Shown: piece after piece, positions 60,810 through 64,000 of the stretch
How positions within the stretch are numbered: the stretch's first letter is position 1
How the letters are laid out: the number at the start of each line of letters is the position of its first letter
Notes under the pieces: model-generated
The model's input: the letters and a program-made list of their open reading frames with translations, nothing else
What the model was told of the DNA's origin: nothing
Database searches by the model: none
Program-made: the position numbers and the translations under genes
DNA from: Leptospirillum sp037442005
GTDB taxonomy: Bacteria; Nitrospirota; Leptospirillia; Leptospirillales; Leptospirillaceae
Length of the DNA: 64,000 nt
Reading direction: 5' to 3'
Assembly: GCA_037442005.1 (NCBI GenBank)
Contig: JBBIRA010000002.1
Span: 1 to 64,000, forward strand

Positions 60810-61478
60810 TTAGCTCCCGCCTTTTGAACGGGATGCCTTTTCCTCATGGCCGCCTGTTCCACTTCGCCGTGCAATCACTTCCATTACCTCGGAAAAAGAC
60901 ACATGGCTCCGCTCCATCGCGACTCTTGCATGGAACAGAAGATCCGCCCATTCCTCTCTTAAAGCGTCACCATCCGTTTCCTTGACCATTTCAACAAGAA
61001 CCTCACAGGCTTCCTCAACGACCTTTCGGGCCGAACGCTCGGGAAGCGCATTCAGCAACGAAGAAACATAGGAGCGATCGGGCGATTCAATCTTGCGACT
61101 TTTGATCGTTTTCCCCAGAGAAGCCCACACTTCAAAGGCAGGGCTTGAACCCATGACACTGTCAGAATCAAAACAGCTTTCAAGACCGGTATGGCACGTC
61201 GGCCCTTTCGGAGCGGTAAGAACCAGAATCGCATCCCGGTCACAATCGATCCGCAGATCGACGAGTACCAGACCGTTTCCGGAAGTTTCCCCCTTTTCCC
61301 AAAGCCTGTTCCTGCTTCGGCTGAAAAAGACCACCATCCCCCGGGACAGGGTTTCACGCAACGCTTCCTCATTCATATAGCCAAGCATCAGAACCCGACC
61401 CGTCTGGGCATCCTGAACGATCGCCGGCAAAATCCCCTCCGGCGGAAAGCGAACCTCCGGGACAGCGAACGTCTTCAC
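60810..61478 (-). CDS. hisIE: bifunctional PRA-CH / PRA-PH HisIE
   Basis: This enzyme catalyses the second and third steps of histidine synthesis. The 222-residue protein has an N-terminal phosphoribosyl-AMP cyclohydrolase (LGYMNEEALRETL, FFSRSRNRLWEKGETSGN, DCDRDAILV with metal Cys in PTCHTG) and a C-terminal phosphoribosyl-ATP pyrophosphatase (KVVEEACEVLVEM, EEWADLLFH). The ATG overlaps the hisF stop by 4 bp. Confidence 0.95.
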   Translation of the reverse strand: MKTFAVPEVRFPPEGILPAIVQDAQTGRVLMLGYMNEEALRETLSRGMVVFFSRSRNRLWEKGETSGNGLVLVDLRIDCDRDAILVLTAPKGPTCHTGLESCFDSDSVMGSSPAFEVWASLGKTIKSRKIESPDRSYVSSLLNALPERSARKVVEEACEVLVEMVKETDGDALREEWADLLFHARVAMERSHVSFSEVMEVIARRSGTGGHEEKASRSKGGS

Positions 61479-62260
61479 TGCGGTCTCTCCTCTTCTGACA
61501 AATTTCCCAACGGACGGATCAACAGTCCCGATTGTGACAGATACCGTTTCAGGTCGGGGAGAGAAACTTCTCCAAAATGGAAGAGACTTGCCGCCAGTGC
61601 GGCATCGGCACCCGCCATAAAGGCTTCCCGGAAGTGTTCCATCGATCCGGCGCCACCGCTGGCGATCACGGGAACATTGACCCGTCGGGAGACCTCCCGG
61701 ATCAGTTCAACATCATAGCCTGTCTTGGTTCCATCCCGGTCGATCGCGGTCAGGAGGATTTCTCCGGCTCCCTTGGCCACCCCTTCCTCTATCCAGCGAA
61801 TGGCGTCAAAACCGGTACTCCGGGTTCCCCCATGGGTATAAACATGGTACTCCCCCCCCTCTTTCCGGGCGTCGACGGCCAGAACGACACATTGGCTTCC
61901 GAACCGGTTTGCACAGTCCGACAACAGCCCGGGATCCGCAATCGCCGCAGAGTTGACAGACACCTTGTCGGCACCGGCCAACAGGAGGCGTCGCATATCC
62001 TCCACCTGACGGACTCCCCCTCCCACTGTCAGAGGAAGGAACACTTTTGCAGCGGTGCGATGGACAACATCCCACAGGGCGCCCCGATCCTCCAGTGTGG
62101 CGGTAATATCCAGAAGACAGATTTCGTCCGCCCCCATCCTGTCGTAAAGCGCGGCCGTCTCCACAGGGTCCCCCGCATCCCGGAGCCCTTCAAAACGAAC
62201 CCCTTTGACCACCCGGCCCGCTTTCATATCCAGACAGGGAATGATCCGCTTCAGGAGCAC
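61475..62260 (-). CDS. hisF: imidazole glycerol phosphate synthase subunit HisF
   Basis: HisF is the cyclase subunit of IGP synthase. The 261-residue barrel has RIIPCLDMKAGRVVKG (the catalytic Asp), LPLTVGGGVRQVEDMRRLLLAGADKVSVNS, LTAIDRDGTKTGYD, and VIASGGAGSMEHF. It starts with GTG at 62260 and overlaps hisA by 10 bp. Confidence 0.95.
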   Translation of the reverse strand: MLLKRIIPCLDMKAGRVVKGVRFEGLRDAGDPVETAALYDRMGADEICLLDITATLEDRGALWDVVHRTAAKVFLPLTVGGGVRQVEDMRRLLLAGADKVSVNSAAIADPGLLSDCANRFGSQCVVLAVDARKEGGEYHVYTHGGTRSTGFDAIRWIEEGVAKGAGEILLTAIDRDGTKTGYDVELIREVSRRVNVPVIASGGAGSMEHFREAFMAGADAALAASLFHFGEVSLPDLKRYLSQSGLLIRPLGNLSEEERPQ

Positions 62261-62985
62261 CCGGCCCCCCTTCCACCCAGCATGGACAGTGCTTCGGCAA
62301 GATTCATGTCACCCGTATAGAGCGCGCGTCCCACGATCGCTCCATCGACTCCCATTTCCCTCAATCGTTGCAAATCTGAAAGAGAGGTAACACCGCCACT
62401 GGCAATCACCGGAACACGGACCGTCCGCTTGACCTCTTCAGTCCGGTCAAAATTGGGTCCGGACAACAGCCCGTCCCGAGCAATGTCAGTATAGACAAAT
62501 CCCCGGACTCCCTCCTCCACCAGTCGTACCATCACCTCCATCGGATCCCGGGTATCGACCGACAGCCAACCCCGGAGGGCAATCGCCCCCTCTTTCACAT
62601 CAACGCCGACATAGAACCTGTCCTGACAGCGATCAACCATCTTTTTCAGAAAGAAGGGATCCGTCAGGGCGGCGGTTCCCAGAATCAGTCGGGAGACCCC
62701 TGCTTCCAGAAGGCTGTCAGCAATTTCCGGAGACCGGATGCCTCCTCCTGTCTGGACAAACCCGTCAAAGCCCCTGACGATGGATGCGATCAGATCAAGG
62801 TTGACCGGACGCCCCTCCCGGGCTCCATCGAGATCAACAACGTGAAGATGGGTTGCCCCGGCTTGACGGAACTGCAGGGCCATTTTAACGGGATCCTCCG
62901 CATAAATGGTTTCCTGGGAGAAGTCTCCCTGGGTCAATCGGACAACATTTCCGTTCCGGATATCGATGGCGGGGTAAAGTTTCAT
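62251..62985 (-). CDS. hisA: phosphoribosylformimino-AICAR-phosphate isomerase HisA
   Basis: This 244-residue barrel enzyme of histidine synthesis has LYPAIDIRNGNVVRL, VVDLDGAREG, QTGGGIRSPE, FVYTDIARDGLLSGPN and VIASGGVTSLSDL. The ATG overlaps hisH by 4 bp. Confidence 0.95.
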   Translation of the reverse strand: MKLYPAIDIRNGNVVRLTQGDFSQETIYAEDPVKMALQFRQAGATHLHVVDLDGAREGRPVNLDLIASIVRGFDGFVQTGGGIRSPEIADSLLEAGVSRLILGTAALTDPFFLKKMVDRCQDRFYVGVDVKEGAIALRGWLSVDTRDPMEVMVRLVEEGVRGFVYTDIARDGLLSGPNFDRTEEVKRTVRVPVIASGGVTSLSDLQRLREMGVDGAIVGRALYTGDMNLAEALSMLGGRGAGCS

Positions 62986-63620
62986 GGTTCCTCTTTTTTT
63001 ACATGAGCAAAATTGGTCAGAATGGCCAAACCGGCACTCTGGCTTTTTTCGGGATGAAACTGGACACCGAACAGCACCCCTTTTGAAACGACAGAAGTAA
63101 AATGCCCCTGATAATCCGTTGTTCCGGCAATATCACCCGGGTGGCTTGCGACAACATGAAAGGAATGAACAAAGTATGCCTCAAAAGGTTCCGGCAACCC
63201 GGAAAACAGCCCGATCTCACGACTTTTTTCCACCTGATTCCAGCCCATATGAGGAACTTTGCCACGAGTCGGATCAAATCCAACCACCGATCCGGAAAAA
63301 AGACCGAGTCCGCGATGGTGGCCAAACTCCATGCTTTCCTCAAACAAGAGCTGCATGCCCAGACAGATCCCCAAAAGAGGCTTGCCCGAGGCCACCCATT
63401 CACCAATCAACCGGTCGAATCCCAGCGAAACCAGCCGTTCCATCCCCTGGGCAAAGGCACCGACGCCCGGAAGGATCAGATGGGTCGTATCAGCTCCGGG
63501 AACCCCTTCCGAAACAATCTCAACCTCATGGCCGGACCGTTCAAGGGCTTTTGAAACGGAAAACAGGTTCCCCATACCGTAATCCAGGATTGCTGTCCGG
63601 GTTTTCTTTTCCTTGGTCAC
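62982..63620 (-). CDS. hisH: imidazole glycerol phosphate synthase glutaminase subunit HisH
   Basis: HisH supplies ammonia to HisF. The 212-residue protein has AILDYGMGNLFSVSKAL, LPGVGAFAQGM, the nucleophile in LLGICLGMQLL, YFVHSFHVV, and FGVQFHPEKS with the other two triad residues. The start is GTG at 63620, next to the hisB stop. Confidence 0.95.
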   Translation of the reverse strand: MTKEKKTRTAILDYGMGNLFSVSKALERSGHEVEIVSEGVPGADTTHLILPGVGAFAQGMERLVSLGFDRLIGEWVASGKPLLGICLGMQLLFEESMEFGHHRGLGLFSGSVVGFDPTRGKVPHMGWNQVEKSREIGLFSGLPEPFEAYFVHSFHVVASHPGDIAGTTDYQGHFTSVVSKGVLFGVQFHPEKSQSAGLAILTNFAHVKKEEP

Positions 63621-64000
63621 CTACAGACGTCCTTTCGTGGAGGGAATGGACGACTGCCTGGGGTCCATCGCCACCGCCATCGACAATGCCCGGGCAAAGG
63701 CCTTGAACAGGGCTTCAATCTTATGATGAAGGTTTCTGCCGTACAGCACCCGGCCATGGATCGTCGACCGGGAAGAAACAGCGACCGCCTGAAAAAAGTC
63801 CAGAATCAGATCCGGGTCGAGATTCCCCACGCGTTCTCCCCGTTCAAAAGGCAAGTCCCACACGAGGTAAGGACGACCGGAGAGGTCGATCACGGAGTGG
63901 GCCAGCGTTTCATCCAGCGGAGCGAAAAAGTGTCCGAATCGGGCAATCCCGACCCTGTCGCCAAGGCAGCGGTCAAGGAGTTCGCCAAACACAAGACCGG
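63621..64000 (-). CDS. hisB: imidazoleglycerol-phosphate dehydratase HisB (partial)
   Basis: This is the C-terminal part of the enzyme. It is open to the window edge, so the start is missing. Visible are GIARFGHFFAPLDETLAHSVIDLSGRPYLV, FFQAVAVSSRSTIHGRVLYGRNLHHKIEALFKAFARAL and the end DPRQSSIPSTKGRL. The catalytic metal histidines in NLHHKIEA are present. It is the first his gene seen in the window. Confidence 0.94.
   Translation of the reverse strand, partial: GLVFGELLDRCLGDRVGIARFGHFFAPLDETLAHSVIDLSGRPYLVWDLPFERGERVGNLDPDLILDFFQAVAVSSRSTIHGRVLYGRNLHHKIEALFKAFARALSMAVAMDPRQSSIPSTKGRL

Noticed and set aside
1..64000. CRISPR arrays, insertion sequences, integrases and prophage genes
   Set aside because: None was seen. 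Repeats found are short and tied to promoters or hairpins.

Overview
The window (about 57% G+C by eye) looks like a chromosome segment of a diazotrophic, acidophilic iron oxidiser of the Leptospirillum type (phylum Nitrospirota). The basis is a complete Mo-nitrogenase cluster of Leptospirillum-like composition beside unusual multihaem cytochromes c, with a Gram-negative envelope (lipid A acyltransferase, TonB/ExbBD). The species is inferred, possibly L. ferrodiazotrophum. No mobile element, CRISPR array or integration scar was seen.

Region 1 (1-18660, all minus strand) is one continuous nif run. In transcription order it is nifH, D, K, E, N, X, a DUF269 protein, nifB, a HesB/IscA-type carrier, a TPR protein, a Rieske protein, nifS, a DegT-like protein, a small conserved protein, two nifZ, a NifU-like protein without CxxC, nifT, a small protein, a SIR2-like protein, fdxB, nifW, nifI1, nifI2 and, last, an ANTAR RNA-binding regulator. 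nifH has a sigma-54 promoter, and its roughly 190-nt leader contains an intrinsic terminator with a competing antiterminator pairing. The ANTAR gene has its own sigma-54 promoter.

Region 2 (18660-26640, minus strand) is a probable molybdenum or siderophore-type uptake operon: a MOT1-type molybdate permease, a TonB-dependent receptor, ExbB, ExbD, TonB and an outer-membrane protein. Its promoter is also sigma-54 type, with a 22-bp upstream element nearly identical to the one before nifH, and its leader also carries a hairpin followed by a T-run. Regions 1 and 2 therefore read as one nitrogen-fixation regulon, with enhancer-dependent initiation and probable control of termination.

Region 3 (26930-32152, plus strand) holds a lipid A acyltransferase and a large PAS/GAF/GGDEF/EAL protein. 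Region 4 (32295-37887, minus strand) is a periplasmic redox operon: a tetrahaem and a pentahaem cytochrome c, each ending in a thiosulfate-dehydrogenase (TsdA)-like dihaem module, flank a Tat-exported DsrE-like protein and an orphan substrate-binding protein. Strong hairpins lie in the gaps before the DsrE and pentahaem genes. Region 5 (38158-52005) is mainly housekeeping: gpmA, a four-helix membrane protein with small membrane peptides nearby, a DEAD-box helicase, a C26 amidohydrolase, murI, nagZ, rdgB, rph, an ABC-F protein, a DHH phosphoesterase, hsp20, a pseudouridine synthase and a lytic transglycosylase.

Region 6 (52006-64000) holds an HD hydrolase, rnpB (RNase P RNA), rnhA, a zinc-ribbon protein, a CAU-anticodon tRNA, the macromolecular-synthesis operon rpsU-yqeY-dnaG-rpoD, an HU gene, and a histidine operon (hisB partial, hisH, hisA, hisF, hisIE) ending in a HIT-family gene. 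The dnaG frame shows no ATG, GTG or TTG start upstream of its zinc finger.
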